DNA of 64,000 nt from Pseudomonas sp. VD-NE ins (lineage in GTDB: Bacteria > Pseudomonadota > Gammaproteobacteria > Pseudomonadales > Pseudomonadaceae), in assembly GCF_031882575.1 (NCBI RefSeq), contig NZ_CP134772.1, positions 4,111,001 through 4,175,000 of the forward strand, read 5' to 3'. The notes below the pieces were generated by a model. It searched no databases. It had not been told where the DNA came from and saw only the letters and a program-made list of their open reading frames with translations. Numbering within the stretch: the first letter of the stretch is position 1; the number at the start of each line of letters is the position of its first letter. Of the stretch, positions 35,301 through 47,777 are shown in pieces. A program made the translations under genes and the position numbers.

Positions 35301-35773
35301 AGCACCAAAAACTGACTGATTAGTCGTATTAGACGAAAGATGTAGTGCTTGAAAAAAAGCACTACAAAACGTTTGACGAGGCAAAAAAGCGAAGGCATGA
35401 TGGCCTCGCTCCCGCTAATCAGAGGCCCTGGCAAGGGCCTTCGAAGCGATGTTCGCACCTACCCCGCGAACCGCTTCGTGTCTGTACCGCCCACAAGGTG
35501 TGTTTGACGAGGTTGCCGACTGGAACGAAGTTGTCCCGAGGGACGGAAGCGTATTTAGGTAACCCGGCATCACACTGTAGACCGTATAGAGGCCCACGAC
35601 GCCCGAATGCACCCACAGTCCGCCACTACCTGCTCACTTCCCCTCGAGCCCATAGTTCATCCCGTCGCCTACCCCGCCGAATCCGACTTGACCACCTAAG
35701 CTTCTGGTCAGCGAGCGCAGGAATTTTCCACCGCAGAACAACTTTTCATAAAGACGCGACGAGGTTTATCTCC
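35301..35773. promoter_or_regulatory. aceA upstream region and long leader
   Basis: 473 gene-free bases. It begins with a perfect 10-bp hairpin (35341-35366). A second stem (AGGCCCTGG-CAA-GGGCCTT) lies at about 35421-35442, followed by a GC-rich part with many potential stems up to about 35640. The ribosome binding site region before ATG 35774 is weak (GAGGTTTATCTCC). A long structured 5' leader of aceA is possible. I recognise no known RNA. Confidence 0.4.
35341..35366. other. Perfect 10-bp hairpin after the secretin-domain gene
   Basis: TGTAGTGCTT-GAAAAA-AAGCACTACA, 40 bases after the stop at 35300. It lacks a T run on either side, so it is a weak terminator at best; it could be an mRNA 3' stabiliser. 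Confidence 0.55.
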
Positions 35774-37099
35774 ATGGCACTGACACGCGAACAGCAAATT
35801 GCAGCCCTCGAAAAAGACTGGGCTGAAAACCCGCGCTGGAAAGGCGTGACACGCACTTACTCCGCTGCTGACGTCGTCCGTCTGCGTGGCTCGGTTCAAC
35901 CTGAGCACACCTTTGCAAAAATGGGCGCCGACAAGCTGTGGAACCTGGTCACCCAGGGTGCCAAGCCGTCCTTCCGTCCTGAGAAAGATTTCGTCAACTG
36001 CATGGGCGCCCTGACTGGCGGCCAGGCTGTTCAACAGGTCAAAGCCGGTATCCAGGCGATCTACCTGTCGGGCTGGCAAGTGGCTGCGGACAACAACTCC
36101 GCAGAATCCATGTACCCGGACCAGTCGCTGTACCCGGTGGATTCGGTTCCAACCGTGGTCAAGCGCATCAACAACTCGTTCCGTCGTGCTGACCAGATCC
36201 AGTGGAAAGCCGGCAAGAACCCGGGCGACGAAGGCTACATCGACTACTTCGCACCGATCGTGGCTGACGCTGAAGCCGGTTTCGGCGGCGTGCTGAACGC
36301 TTACGAGCTGATGAAGAGCATGATCGAAGCAGGCGCCGCCGGCGTTCACTTCGAAGACCAACTGGCTTCCGTGAAAAAATGCGGCCACATGGGCGGCAAA
36401 GTACTGGTTCCAACTCAGGAAGCCGTACAGAAGCTGACCGCTGCTCGTCTGGCTGCTGACGTTGCCGGTACTCCGACCATCATTCTGGCCCGTACCGACG
36501 CTAACGCTGCTGACCTGCTGACCTCCGATTGCGACCCGTACGACCAGCCGTTCGTGACTGGCGAGCGCACTCAGGAAGGTTTCTACAAGGTCCGTGCCGG
36601 TCTGGATCAAGCCATCGCCCGTGGTCTGGCTTACGCGCCATACGCCGACCTGATCTGGTGCGAAACCGCCAAGCCGGATCTGGACGAAGCTCGTCGCTTC
36701 GCCGAAGCAATCAAAAAGGAATACCCGGACCAACTGCTGTCGTACAACTGCTCGCCTTCCTTCAACTGGAAGAAAAACCTCGACGACGCGACCATCGCCA
36801 AGTTCCAGCGCGAACTGTCCGCCATGGGCTACAAGCACCAGTTCATCACCCTGGCCGGCATTCACAACATGTGGCACAGCATGTTCAACCTGGCGCACGA
36901 CTACGCCCGCAACGACATGACTGCCTACGTGAAGCTGCAAGAGCAGGAATTCGCCGACGCTGCCAAGGGTTACACCTTCGTGGCTCACCAGCAGGAAGTG
37001 GGCACCGGCTACTTCGACGACATGACCACTGTGATTCAAGGTGGGTCGTCGTCGGTAACCGCACTGACCGGTTCGACCGAAGAAGAACAGTTCCACTGA
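35774..37099 (+). CDS. aceA: Isocitrate lyase
   Basis: A 441-residue glyoxylate-shunt enzyme that splits isocitrate into glyoxylate and succinate. The catalytic signature is K201-K-C203-G-H205 ([11 protein letters not shown]). Active-site segments [14 protein letters not shown] and [12 protein letters not shown] are intact. ATG at 35774 gives the usual [16 protein letters not shown] start. It shares its substrate with icd and idh in this window and is followed by a strong terminator. Confidence 0.98.
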   Translation: MALTREQQIAALEKDWAENPRWKGVTRTYSAADVVRLRGSVQPEHTFAKMGADKLWNLVTQGAKPSFRPEKDFVNCMGALTGGQAVQQVKAGIQAIYLSGWQVAADNNSAESMYPDQSLYPVDSVPTVVKRINNSFRRADQIQWKAGKNPGDEGYIDYFAPIVADAEAGFGGVLNAYELMKSMIEAGAAGVHFEDQLASVKKCGHMGGKVLVPTQEAVQKLTAARLAADVAGTPTIILARTDANAADLLTSDCDPYDQPFVTGERTQEGFYKVRAGLDQAIARGLAYAPYADLIWCETAKPDLDEARRFAEAIKKEYPDQLLSYNCSPSFNWKKNLDDATIAKFQRELSAMGYKHQFITLAGIHNMWHSMFNLAHDYARNDMTAYVKLQEQEFADAAKGYTFVAHQQEVGTGYFDDMTTVIQGGSSSVTALTGSTEEEQFH

Positions 37100-37166
37100 T
37101 TCGGCTTCGCTGAGCAAACGGCCTTTGCGGATCGTATAGAAAGCTAACCGCAGAGCCGCAAAACTA

Positions 37167-37195
37167 ACGCCCCGACTGGTTCGGGGCGTTTTTTT
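37167..37195 (+). terminator. Intrinsic terminator of aceA
   Basis: ACGCCCCGA-CTGG-TTCGGGGCGT, then TTTTTT. Confidence 0.93.
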
Positions 37196-37216
37196 GCCCC
37201 CGGAAAACACACCCTC

Positions 37217-37314
37217 CCCTGTAGGAGCTGCCGAAGGCTGCGATCTTTTGACTTTGTTTTTTCAGAATCAAAAGCAGGATCAAAAGATCGCAGCCTTCGG
37301 CAGCTCCTACAGGG
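37217..37314. repeat. Long palindrome (GTAGGAGCTGCCGAAGGC type)
   Basis: Near-perfect arms CTGTAGGAGCTGCCGAAGGC and GCCTTCGGCAGCTCCTACAG, with inner TGCGATCTTTTGA and TCAAAAGATCGCA. Same type as at 5850. Confidence 0.92.
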
Positions 37315-37733
37315 ATCGGTGTCGTTCGGAGAAAACATTGATCCAGAGCGGTACATCCGTCAGAAAAATCCGCTAAAACGGGCGCCGTCGCTACTTGCAG
37401 TAACGTGCAAGTAAGACAACTTCCCAACTGACATCCCGTTAAACAGTTACAAAACCACTCCAAACGATATCAATTATCATTTAGCCGCAACTATGTTCGT
37501 TACATTCCCTACAAAACATTATTTGCATAAACCCGCCTAATGCCCGCAACGCATGGGCTGCAGGGCATTGGAGATGCGCTATGTCCTTATTCCAATAAAT
37601 AATTTCGCTATAGGAATTTTACTTGCAGGGTGTTTAGCCATAAAATCAGCGCGATTGATTGCTGCGACATATCGTCACTGCCTATTTCTTTATCAAGCTC
37701 AGAGACCTTTGCTCTCTGTTAAGGATTACCAGC
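37315..37733 (+). promoter_or_regulatory. nuo operon upstream region
   Basis: 419 bases, AT-rich from 37440 onward, that must contain the nuo promoter. GATATCAATTATCATTTA at about 37466-37483 partly resembles a Fur box (about 12 of 18 positions by hand); I regard that as weak. No gene is seen. AAGGATTACCAGC before ATG 37734 is the ribosome binding site. Confidence 0.45.
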
Positions 37734-38147
37734 ATGCCCGAAGCGACAGGACTCATGGCCCACAACTGGGGCTTTGCCATTTTCCTTCTGGGTGTCGTCG
37801 GCCTGTGTGCCTTCATGCTTGGCGTCTCCAGCCTCCTCGGGTCAAAAGCCTGGGGTCGCAGCAAAAACGAACCGTTCGAGTCCGGCATGCTACCTACCGG
37901 TGGCGCCCGCTTGCGGCTCTCAGCCAAATTCTATCTGGTCGCGATGCTCTTCGTGATCTTCGATATCGAAGCCCTCTTTCTCTTTGCATGGTCTGTGTCC
38001 GTCCGCGAAAGCGGCTGGACCGGATTCGTCGAAGCTCTCGTTTTCATAGCAATTCTGTTGGCAGGTCTTGTCTACCTGTTCCGAGTGGGCGCCCTTGACT
38101 GGGCTCCGGAAGCTCGTCGCAAGCGGCAGGCGAAGCTGAAACAATGA
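37734..38147 (+). CDS. nuoA: NADH-quinone oxidoreductase subunit A
   Basis: A 137-residue membrane subunit of complex I with three transmembrane helices. The conserved loop [20 protein letters not shown] lies between helix 1 and helix 2. ATG at 37734 ([13 protein letters not shown]) has AAGGA upstream. First gene of the 13-gene operon. Confidence 0.96.
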   Translation: MPEATGLMAHNWGFAIFLLGVVGLCAFMLGVSSLLGSKAWGRSKNEPFESGMLPTGGARLRLSAKFYLVAMLFVIFDIEALFLFAWSVSVRESGWTGFVEALVFIAILLAGLVYLFRVGALDWAPEARRKRQAKLKQ

Positions 38148-38157
38148 GGCTTTGGCA

Positions 38158-38832
38158 ATGCAATACAATCTCACCAGGATCGACCCCGATGCTCCTAACG
38201 AGCAATATCCGATTGGCGAACGGGAAACCGTTTCCGATCCGTTAGAAGATCAAGTCCACAAAAACATTTTCATGGGCAAGCTGGAAGACGTGCTGAGTGG
38301 CGCGGTCAACTGGGGACGTAAGAACTCCCTGTGGCCGTACAACTTCGGCTTGTCGTGCTGCTACGTGGAAATGACCACCGCCTTCACGGCGCCCCACGAC
38401 ATCGCACGCTTTGGCGCCGAAGTTATCCGGGCATCGCCGCGTCAGGCCGACTTCATGGTTATCGCCGGCACCTGCTTCATCAAGATGGCGCCAATCATCC
38501 AGCGTCTCTACGAGCAGATGCTCGAACCGAAGTGGGTTATCTCCATGGGTTCGTGCGCTAACTCCGGTGGCATGTACGACATCTACTCTGTGGTTCAAGG
38601 GGTGGACAAGTTCCTGCCCGTGGACGTCTACGTACCTGGCTGCCCTCCTCGTCCGGAAGCATTTCTGCAAGGCTTGATGCTGCTGCAGGAATCGATCGGC
38701 AAGGAGCGTCGTCCGCTTTCCTGGGTCGTTGGCGATCAAGGCGTTTATCGCGCCGACATGCCTTCGCAGAAGGAAGAGCGCCGCGAACAGCGAATCGCAG
38801 TCACCAACCTGCGCAGCCCTGACGAAGTCTGA
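38158..38832 (+). CDS. nuoB: NADH-quinone oxidoreductase subunit B
   Basis: A 224-residue peripheral-arm subunit carrying the terminal cluster N2. Ligand cysteines are the adjacent pair Cys67-Cys68 (SCCYVEMT), the one in GTCFIKMA or MGSCANSGG, and that in [13 protein letters not shown] at 38158 gives [13 protein letters not shown]. Ten bases after nuoA. Confidence 0.97.
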   Translation: MQYNLTRIDPDAPNEQYPIGERETVSDPLEDQVHKNIFMGKLEDVLSGAVNWGRKNSLWPYNFGLSCCYVEMTTAFTAPHDIARFGAEVIRASPRQADFMVIAGTCFIKMAPIIQRLYEQMLEPKWVISMGSCANSGGMYDIYSVVQGVDKFLPVDVYVPGCPPRPEAFLQGLMLLQESIGKERRPLSWVVGDQGVYRADMPSQKEERREQRIAVTNLRSPDEV

Positions 38833-38848
38833 TCCAGATCTGTTCTGA

Positions 38849-40690
<1,842 letters not shown>

Positions 40691-40692
40691 GC

Positions 40693-41190
40693 ATGAACAG
40701 CACGCTTATCCAGACAGACCGTTTCACCCTCAGTGAAACCGAGCGCTCGGCCATCGAGCACGAGCTGCATCACTACGAAGACCCGCGCGCGGCGTCGATC
40801 GAAGCCCTGAAGATCGTTCAGAAAGAACGCGGCTGGGTGCCGGATGGCGCCCTGTACGCGATCGGCGAGATCCTCGGCATCCCGGCCAGCGACGTTGAAG
40901 GTGTGGCTACTTTTTACAGCCAGATTTTCCGTCAGCCGGTCGGCCGTCACATCATTCGCGTCTGCGACAGCATGGTCTGCTACATCGGCGGCCATGAGTC
41001 GGTGGTCAGCGAAATCCAGAACAATCTGGGCATCGGCCTGGGTCAGACCACCACCGACGGTCGCTTCACCCTGCTGCCTGTCTGCTGCCTCGGCAACTGC
41101 GACAAGGCACCGGCGCTGATGATCGACGACGACACCTTTGGTGATGTGCAGCCTGCTGGCGTCGCCAAACTGCTCGAGGGCTACGTATGA
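40693..41190 (+). CDS. nuoE: NADH-quinone oxidoreductase subunit E
   Basis: A 165-residue thioredoxin-like subunit with the 2Fe-2S cluster N1a. Cysteine ligands are in [11 protein letters not shown] and [12 protein letters not shown]. It overlaps nuoF by four bases (ATGA). Confidence 0.97.
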   Translation: MNSTLIQTDRFTLSETERSAIEHELHHYEDPRAASIEALKIVQKERGWVPDGALYAIGEILGIPASDVEGVATFYSQIFRQPVGRHIIRVCDSMVCYIGGHESVVSEIQNNLGIGLGQTTTDGRFTLLPVCCLGNCDKAPALMIDDDTFGDVQPAGVAKLLEGYV

Positions 41191-42542
41191 CCCTGACATC
41201 TTTCGGTCCTGCCAACCGCATCCAGCGTTCGGCCGAGACTCACCCGCTGACCTGGCGTCTGCGCGATGACGGCGAAGCCGTGTGGCTCGACGAGTACCAG
41301 GCCAAGAACGGTTACGCCGCTGCGCGCAAAGCCTTCGCCGACATGGATCAGGACGCCATCGTCCAGACCGTGAAAGACGCAGGCCTCAAAGGTCGCGGCG
41401 GTGCAGGTTTCCCCACGGGTGTGAAGTGGGGCCTGATGCCCAAAGACGAATCCATCAACATCCGTTACCTGCTGTGCAACGCGGATGAAATGGAGCCGAA
41501 CACCTGGAAAGACCGCATGCTGATGGAGCAACTGCCCCATCTGCTGATCGAAGGCATGCTGATCAGTGCGCGCGCGCTGAAAACCTACCGTGGCTACATC
41601 TTCCTGCGTGGCGAATACACCACCGCCGCCAAGCACCTCAACCGTGCCGTGGAAGAAGCCAAGGCTGCGGGCCTGCTGGGTAAAAACATTCTGGGTTCGG
41701 GTTTTGATTTTGAACTGTTCGTCCACACCGGCGCCGGACGTTATATCTGCGGTGAAGAAACCGCACTGATCAACTCCCTCGAAGGCCGCCGCGCCAACCC
41801 GCGCTCCAAGCCGCCCTTCCCTGCCGCTGTTGGCGTGTGGGGCAAGCCGACCTGCGTGAACAACGTGGAAACCCTTTGCAACGTGCCGGCGATCATTGCC
41901 GACGGCGTTGACTGGTACAAATCGTTGGCGCGCGAAGGCAGCGAAGACATGGGCACCAAGCTCATGGGCTTCTCCGGCAAAGTCAAAAACCCGGGCCTGT
42001 GGGAACTGCCGTTCGGCGTCACCGGTCGCGAGTTGTTCGAAGACTACGCCGGCGGCATGCGCGACGGCTTCAAGCTCAAGGCCTGGCAGCCAGGTGGCGC
42101 CGGTACCGGTTTCCTCCTGCCTGAACACCTCGACGCGCAAATGTACGCCGGCGGCATCGCCAAAGTGGGCACCCGTATGGGTACCGGCCTGGCCATGGCG
42201 GTGGATGACAGCGTCAACATGGTCTCCTTGCTGCGCAACATGGAGCAGTTCTTCGCTCGCGAGTCGTGCGGTTTCTGCACCCCGTGCCGCGATGGTTTGC
42301 CATGGAGCGTCAAGCTCTTGATGGCCATCGAACAAGGCCGCGGTCAGCCGGGCGACATCGAGACCCTGCTGGGACTGGTCAACTTCCTCGGCCCGGGCAA
42401 GACCTTCTGTGCTCACGCACCGGGTGCCGTGGAACCGTTGGGCAGTGCCATCAAATACTTCCGTCCAGAGTTCGAAGCCGGTATCGCGCCAGTCAGCGCC
42501 GCCGTCCCGCCTCTGGCAAGGCCGATCGTAATCGGCGCGTAA
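41187..42542 (+). CDS. nuoF: NADH-quinone oxidoreductase subunit F
   Basis: A 451-residue subunit that binds NADH and FMN ([20 protein letters not shown]) and the 4Fe-4S cluster N3 ([12 protein letters not shown] plus a later Cys in KTFCAHAPG). Length normal. It is followed by the only sizeable gap of the operon (133 bases). Confidence 0.97.
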   Translation: MTLTSFGPANRIQRSAETHPLTWRLRDDGEAVWLDEYQAKNGYAAARKAFADMDQDAIVQTVKDAGLKGRGGAGFPTGVKWGLMPKDESINIRYLLCNADEMEPNTWKDRMLMEQLPHLLIEGMLISARALKTYRGYIFLRGEYTTAAKHLNRAVEEAKAAGLLGKNILGSGFDFELFVHTGAGRYICGEETALINSLEGRRANPRSKPPFPAAVGVWGKPTCVNNVETLCNVPAIIADGVDWYKSLAREGSEDMGTKLMGFSGKVKNPGLWELPFGVTGRELFEDYAGGMRDGFKLKAWQPGGAGTGFLLPEHLDAQMYAGGIAKVGTRMGTGLAMAVDDSVNMVSLLRNMEQFFARESCGFCTPCRDGLPWSVKLLMAIEQGRGQPGDIETLLGLVNFLGPGKTFCAHAPGAVEPLGSAIKYFRPEFEAGIAPVSAAVPPLARPIVIGA

Positions 42543-42556
42543 ACGCTTAACAGGTG

Positions 42557-42574
42557 AAGGGCCTGGGCCCTTCT
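42557..42574 (+). other. Stem-loop in the nuoF-nuoG gap
   Basis: GAAGGGCC-TG-GGCCCTTC, a perfect 8-bp inverted repeat, 14 bases after nuoF. No strong T run follows (TCCTCC), so attenuation or mRNA processing is more likely than termination. Confidence 0.5.
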
Positions 42575-42675
42575 CCTCCTGCGATGACGCCTTTCGAGGC
42601 TGGTTTGATTCGCACGGATAACAAGATTCCATTAGCCACGCCCGCTGACACCGGGCCAACGAAGACCTTTGAACC

Positions 42676-45391
42676 ATGGCCACTATCCACGTAGACGGCA
42701 AAGCGCTCGAAGTCGACGGGGCAGACAACCTGTTACAGGCATGTCTGTCGCTGGGCCTCGACATCCCTTATTTCTGCTGGCACCCCGCGCTTGGTAGCGT
42801 CGGGGCTTGCCGCCAGTGCGCGGTCAAGCAGTACACCGACGAGAACGACACCCGTGGTCGCATCGTCATGTCCTGCATGACCCCTGCCACCGACAACACC
42901 TGGATCTCCATCGAAGATGAAGAATCCAAGGCGTTCCGCGCCAGTGTTGTTGAATGGCTGATGACCAACCACCCGCACGACTGCCCTGTGTGCGAAGAAG
43001 GCGGTCATTGCCACCTGCAAGACATGACAGTGATGACCGGCCACAACGAGCGCCGTTATCGCTTCACCAAACGTACCCACCAGAACCAGCAACTGGGCCC
43101 GTTCATTTCCCACGAAATGAACCGCTGCATCGCTTGCTACCGCTGCGTGCGTTTCTACAAGGATTACGCTGGCGGCACCGACCTCGGTGTGTTCGGCGCC
43201 CACGACAACGTGTACTTCGGTCGCGTTGAAGACGGCACCCTCGAAAGCGAGTTCTCCGGCAACCTCACCGAGGTCTGCCCGACCGGTGTGTTCACCGACA
43301 AGACTCACTCCGAGCGCTACAACCGCAAGTGGGACATGCAGTTCGCGCCGAGCATCTGCCATGGCTGCTCGAGCGGTTGCAACATTTCCCCGGGCGAGCG
43401 TTACGGCGAACTGCGTCGCATCGAAAACCGTTTCAACGGTTCGGTGAACCAGTACTTCCTGTGCGACCGTGGCCGTTTCGGTTATGGCTACGTCAACCGT
43501 ACCGACCGTCCACGTCAGCCGCTGCTGGCCGACGGCACCAAGCTCGGTCTGGATGCTGCACTGGATAAAGCTGCTGACTTGCTGCGCGGTCGCAACATCG
43601 TTGGTATCGGTTCGCCGCGTGCCAGCCTTGAAAGCAACTACGCGTTGCGCGAACTGGTCGGCGCCGAGCACTTCTATTCGGGTATCGAAGCCTCCGAACT
43701 GGAACGCATCCGTCTGGTCCTGCAAGTGCTGAAAGACAGCCCGTTGCCAGTGCCGAACATGCGCGACATCGAAGACCACGACGCGATTTTCGTCCTTGGC
43801 GAAGACCTGACCCAGACCGCCGCCCGTGTAGCGCTGTCGCTGCGTCAATCGGTCAAAGGCAAAGCTGAAGACATGGCCGAAGCCATGCGCGTTCAGCCTT
43901 GGCTCGACGCTGCGGTGAAGAACATCGGTCAGCACGCGCTGAACCCGCTGTTCATCGCCAGCCTGGCGGAAACCAAGCTCGACGACATCGCTGAAGAATG
44001 CGTACACGCAGCTCCCTGACGATCTGGCGCGCATCGGTTTCGCCGTTGCTCACGCACTGGACGCCAGCGCCCCGGCCGTTGAAGGTCTGGACGCCGAAGC
44101 ACTGCAACTGGCTCAGCGCATCGCTGACGCCCTGCTCGCCGCCAAACGTCCGCTGATCATCGCCGGTACTTCGCTGGGCTCCAAAGCCTTGATCGAAGCC
44201 GCCGCGAACATCGCCAAGGCGCTGAAGCTGCGCGAGAAGAACGGTTCGATCAGCCTGATCGTCCCGGAAGCCAACAGCCTCGGTCTGGCCATGCTCGGTG
44301 GCGAATCGGTGGATGCGGCGCTGCAAGCCGTGATCGATGGCAAGGCCGACGCGATCGTCGTGCTGGAAAACGATTTGTACACCCGCACCGCCAAAGACAA
44401 AGTCGATGCTGCACTGAACGCTGCGCAAGTGGTGATCGTTGCTGACCATCAGAAGACTGCTACCAGCGACCGCGCGCACCTGGTTCTGCCAGCGGCAAGC
44501 TTCGCTGAAGGCGACGGTACGCTGGTCAGCCAGGAAGGCCGCGCCCAGCGCTTCTTCCAGGTTTTCGACCCGCAATACATGGATGCGAGCATTCTGGTTC
44601 ACGAAGGCTGGCGCTGGCTGCACGCCCTGCGCGCGACCCTGCTGAACCAGCCGATCGACTGGACGCAACTCGACCACGTCACCGCTGCCGTTGCTTCGAG
44701 CACCGAGCAACTGGCGCGTATCGTCGACGCTGCACCGTCCGCCGCGTTCCGCATCAAGGGTCTGAAACTGGCACGTGAGCCGCTGCGTTATTCCGGTCGC
44801 ACCGCGATGCGCGCCGACATCAGCGTTCACGAACCGCGCACCCCGCAAGACAAAGACACCGCGTTCGCCTTCTCCATGGAAGGTTACTCGGGCTCTACCG
44901 AACCGCGTCAGCAAGTGCCATTCGCATGGTCGCCGGGCTGGAACTCGCCACAAGCGTGGAACAAGTTCCAGGACGAAGTCGGTGGTCATATCCGCGCTGG
45001 CGACCCGGGCACCCGCCTGATCGAAAGCACTGGCGACTCGCTGAACTGGTTCGCTGCCGCACCGCGCGCATTCAACCCGGCGCCGGGCACCTGGCAAGCC
45101 GTGCCGTTCTTCCACTTGTTCGGCAGCGAAGAAAACTCTTCGAAAGCCGCGCCGGTTCAAGAGCGCATTCCGGCTCCATACGTGGCTCTGGCCAAGTCGG
45201 AAGCGGATCGTCTGGGCGTCAATGACGGTGCTCTGCTGAGCCTGAACGTCGCTGGTCAGACCCTGCGTCTGCCGCTGCGCATCAATGAAGAACTGGGCGC
45301 CGGTCTGGTGGCATTGCCTGCGGGCATCGCCGGCATTCCACCGGCATTCGCCGGCGTATCCGTCGACGGTCTGCAGGAGGCAGCGCAATGA
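42676..45391 (+). pseudogene. nuoG: NADH-quinone oxidoreductase subunit G, interrupted by one extra base
   Basis: The first 447 codons read normally: 2Fe-2S ligands around [16 protein letters not shown], cluster N5 and N4 ligands in [11 protein letters not shown] and [10 protein letters not shown], and cluster N7 in CHGCSSGC. After VHAAP the frame meets TGA at 44017-44019. Dropping one base at GCTCCCTGAC restores [20 protein letters not shown] and the frame then runs on without interruption to 45391. The span of 2716 bases is one more than 905 codons, the usual length of Pseudomonas NuoG. With every other nuo gene intact, a sequencing indel is the simplest reading. nuoH overlaps the end by four bases. 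Confidence 0.9.
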
Positions 45392-46395
45392 CCTGGTTCA
45401 CCCCTGAAGTGATCGATGTGATCCTCTCGGTCGTTAAAGCCATCGTGATTCTGCTGGCCGTTGTGGTGGCAGGCGCGTTGCTCAGCTTTGTCGAACGTCG
45501 CCTGCTGGGCTGGTGGCAGGACCGTTACGGTCCGAACCGCGTTGGCCCGTTTGGTATGTTCCAGATCGCCGCCGACATGCTGAAGATGTTCTTCAAGGAA
45601 GACTGGACCCCGCCGTTTGCCGACAAAGTGATCTTCACTTTGGCACCGGTGGTGGCGATGTCCGCCTTGCTGATCGCCTTTGCGATCATCCCGATCACCC
45701 CGACCTGGGGCGTCGCGGATCTGAACATTGGCCTGCTGTTCTTCTTCGCCATGGCCGGTCTGTCGGTCTACGCGGTGTTGTTCGCCGGCTGGTCGAGTAA
45801 CAACAAGTTCGCCCTGCTCGGCAGCTTGCGTGCGTCGGCGCAGACCGTGTCCTACGAAGTGTTCATGGGCCTGGCCCTGATGGGCATCGTGGTGCAGGTC
45901 GGCTCGTTCAACATGCGCGACATCGTCGAGTACCAGGCGCAGAACCTGTGGTTCATCATTCCGCAGTTCTTCGGCTTCTGTACCTTCTTCATCGCTGGCG
46001 TCGCCGTGACTCACCGTCACCCGTTCGACCAGCCGGAAGCGGAACAGGAACTGGCCGACGGTTACCACATTGAATACGCCGGTATGAAATGGGGCATGTT
46101 CTTCGTCGGTGAATACATCGGCATCATCCTGATCTCGGCGCTGTTGGTCACCCTGTTCTTCGGTGGCTGGCACGGTCCGTTCGGCATCTTGCCGCAACTG
46201 GCCTTCGTCTGGTTCGCACTGAAGACCGCGTTCTTCATCATGCTGTTCATCCTGCTGCGCGCTTCCATTCCGCGTCCGCGTTATGACCAGGTGATGGATT
46301 TCAGCTGGAAATTCTGCCTGCCACTGACCCTGATCAATTTGCTGGTGACCGCTGCAGTCGTGTTGTGGAACACGCCTGCAGTCGCGGTTCAGTGA
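45388..46395 (+). CDS. nuoH: NADH-quinone oxidoreductase subunit H
   Basis: A 335-residue membrane subunit with about eight transmembrane helices that lines the quinone channel. [20 protein letters not shown] and the acidic loop [19 protein letters not shown] are conserved. Its start overlaps the restored end of nuoG, which supports the nuoG reading frame. Confidence 0.97.
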   Translation: MTWFTPEVIDVILSVVKAIVILLAVVVAGALLSFVERRLLGWWQDRYGPNRVGPFGMFQIAADMLKMFFKEDWTPPFADKVIFTLAPVVAMSALLIAFAIIPITPTWGVADLNIGLLFFFAMAGLSVYAVLFAGWSSNNKFALLGSLRASAQTVSYEVFMGLALMGIVVQVGSFNMRDIVEYQAQNLWFIIPQFFGFCTFFIAGVAVTHRHPFDQPEAEQELADGYHIEYAGMKWGMFFVGEYIGIILISALLVTLFFGGWHGPFGILPQLAFVWFALKTAFFIMLFILLRASIPRPRYDQVMDFSWKFCLPLTLINLLVTAAVVLWNTPAVAVQ

Positions 46396-46406
46396 GGATT
46401 TGACCC

Positions 46407-46955
46407 ATGTTCAAATATATTGGCGACATCGTTAAGGGTACTGGTACCCAGTTGCGCAGCCTGGTCATGGTCTTCGGCCATGGCTTTCGCAAGCGCGACA
46501 CCCTGCAATACCCGGAAGAAGCGGTCTACCTGCCACCACGCTACCGTGGTCGCATCGTCCTGACCCGTGACCCCGATGGCGAAGAGCGTTGCGTTGCCTG
46601 CAACCTGTGCGCTGTGGCTTGCCCGGTGGGTTGCATCTCGCTGCAGAAAGCTGAAACCGAAGACGGTCGCTGGTACCCGGACTTCTTCCGTATCAACTTC
46701 TCGCGCTGCATTTTCTGCGGTCTCTGCGAGGAAGCCTGTCCGACCACCGCAATCCAGCTGACCCCGGATTTCGAGATGGCCGAGTTCAAACGTCAGGACC
46801 TGGTGTACGAGAAAGAAGATCTGTTGATCTCCGGCCCCGGCAAAAACCCTGATTACAACTTCTATCGTGTTGCAGGTATGGCAATCGCTGGCAAGCCGAA
46901 AGGCTCCGCGCAGAACGAAGCCGAACCGATCAACGTGAAGAGCTTGCTGCCTTAA
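46407..46955 (+). CDS. nuoI: NADH-quinone oxidoreductase subunit I
   Basis: A 182-residue 2[4Fe-4S] ferredoxin-like subunit (clusters N6a and N6b). Both motifs are complete: [15 protein letters not shown] and [13 protein letters not shown]. Eleven bases after nuoH. Confidence 0.97.
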   Translation: MFKYIGDIVKGTGTQLRSLVMVFGHGFRKRDTLQYPEEAVYLPPRYRGRIVLTRDPDGEERCVACNLCAVACPVGCISLQKAETEDGRWYPDFFRINFSRCIFCGLCEEACPTTAIQLTPDFEMAEFKRQDLVYEKEDLLISGPGKNPDYNFYRVAGMAIAGKPKGSAQNEAEPINVKSLLP

Positions 46956-46964
46956 GGAAGAACG

Positions 46965-47465
46965 ATGGAATTCGCTTTCTATTTCGCATCGGGTATCGCT
47001 GTTGTGTCCACGCTTCGCGTAGTCACCAACACCAACCCTGTGCACGCCCTGCTCTACCTGATCATCTCGTTGATCGCCGTGGCCATGACCTTCTTCGCAC
47101 TCGGCGCACCGTTCGCCGGCGTGCTGGAAGTGATCGCCTACGCCGGCGCCATCATGGTGCTGTTCGTGTTCGTGGTGATGATGCTCAACCTGGGCCCAGC
47201 CTCGGTTCAGCAAGAACGCGTCTGGCTCAAGCCCGGCATCTGGGCCGGTCCGGTGATTCTCGCCGCGCTGCTGCTGGCCGAACTGCTGTATGTGCTGTTC
47301 GCTCACCAGAGCGGTCAGGCCATCGGCCACACCACCGTAGACGCGAAAGCCGTGGGCATCAGCCTGTTCGGCCCGTATCTGCTGGTGGTCGAACTCGCCT
47401 CGATGCTGCTGCTCGCCGCAGCCGTCACGGCGTTCCATTTGGGCCGTAACGAGGCGAAGGAGTAA
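46965..47465 (+). CDS. nuoJ: NADH-quinone oxidoreductase subunit J
   Basis: A 166-residue membrane subunit with five transmembrane helices. The conserved pi-bulge helix is [29 protein letters not shown] precedes the ATG. Confidence 0.96.
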   Translation: MEFAFYFASGIAVVSTLRVVTNTNPVHALLYLIISLIAVAMTFFALGAPFAGVLEVIAYAGAIMVLFVFVVMMLNLGPASVQQERVWLKPGIWAGPVILAALLLAELLYVLFAHQSGQAIGHTTVDAKAVGISLFGPYLLVVELASMLLLAAAVTAFHLGRNEAKE

Positions 47466-47468
47466 GAC

Positions 47469-47777
47469 ATGCCTGCTATCCCTCTCGAACATGGTCTGGC
47501 GGTCGCCGGCATCCTGTTCTGCCTTGGTCTGGTCGGCCTGATGGTCCGCCGCAACATTTTGTTCGTGTTGATGAGTCTGGAAGTGATGATGAACGCCTCT
47601 GCACTGGCGTTCATTGTTGCTGGCGCCCGTTGGGGCCAGCCGGATGGACAGATCATGTTCATCCTGGTGATCAGCCTTGCAGCCGCCGAGGCCAGTATTG
47701 GTCTGGCGATCCTGCTGCAACTGTATCGCCGCTTCCACACGCTCGATATCGACGCTGCCAGTGAGATGCGCGGATGA
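47469..47777 (+). CDS. nuoK: NADH-quinone oxidoreductase subunit K
   Basis: A 102-residue subunit of three transmembrane helices, with the two membrane-embedded glutamates of the family ([12 protein letters not shown] and [11 protein letters not shown]). It overlaps nuoL by four bases. Confidence 0.96.
   Translation: MPAIPLEHGLAVAGILFCLGLVGLMVRRNILFVLMSLEVMMNASALAFIVAGARWGQPDGQIMFILVISLAAAEASIGLAILLQLYRRFHTLDIDAASEMRG

Noticed and set aside
37466..37483. Fur box upstream of nuoA
   Set aside because: Only about 12 of 18 positions fit the consensus and symmetry is poor, so I did not list it as a site.
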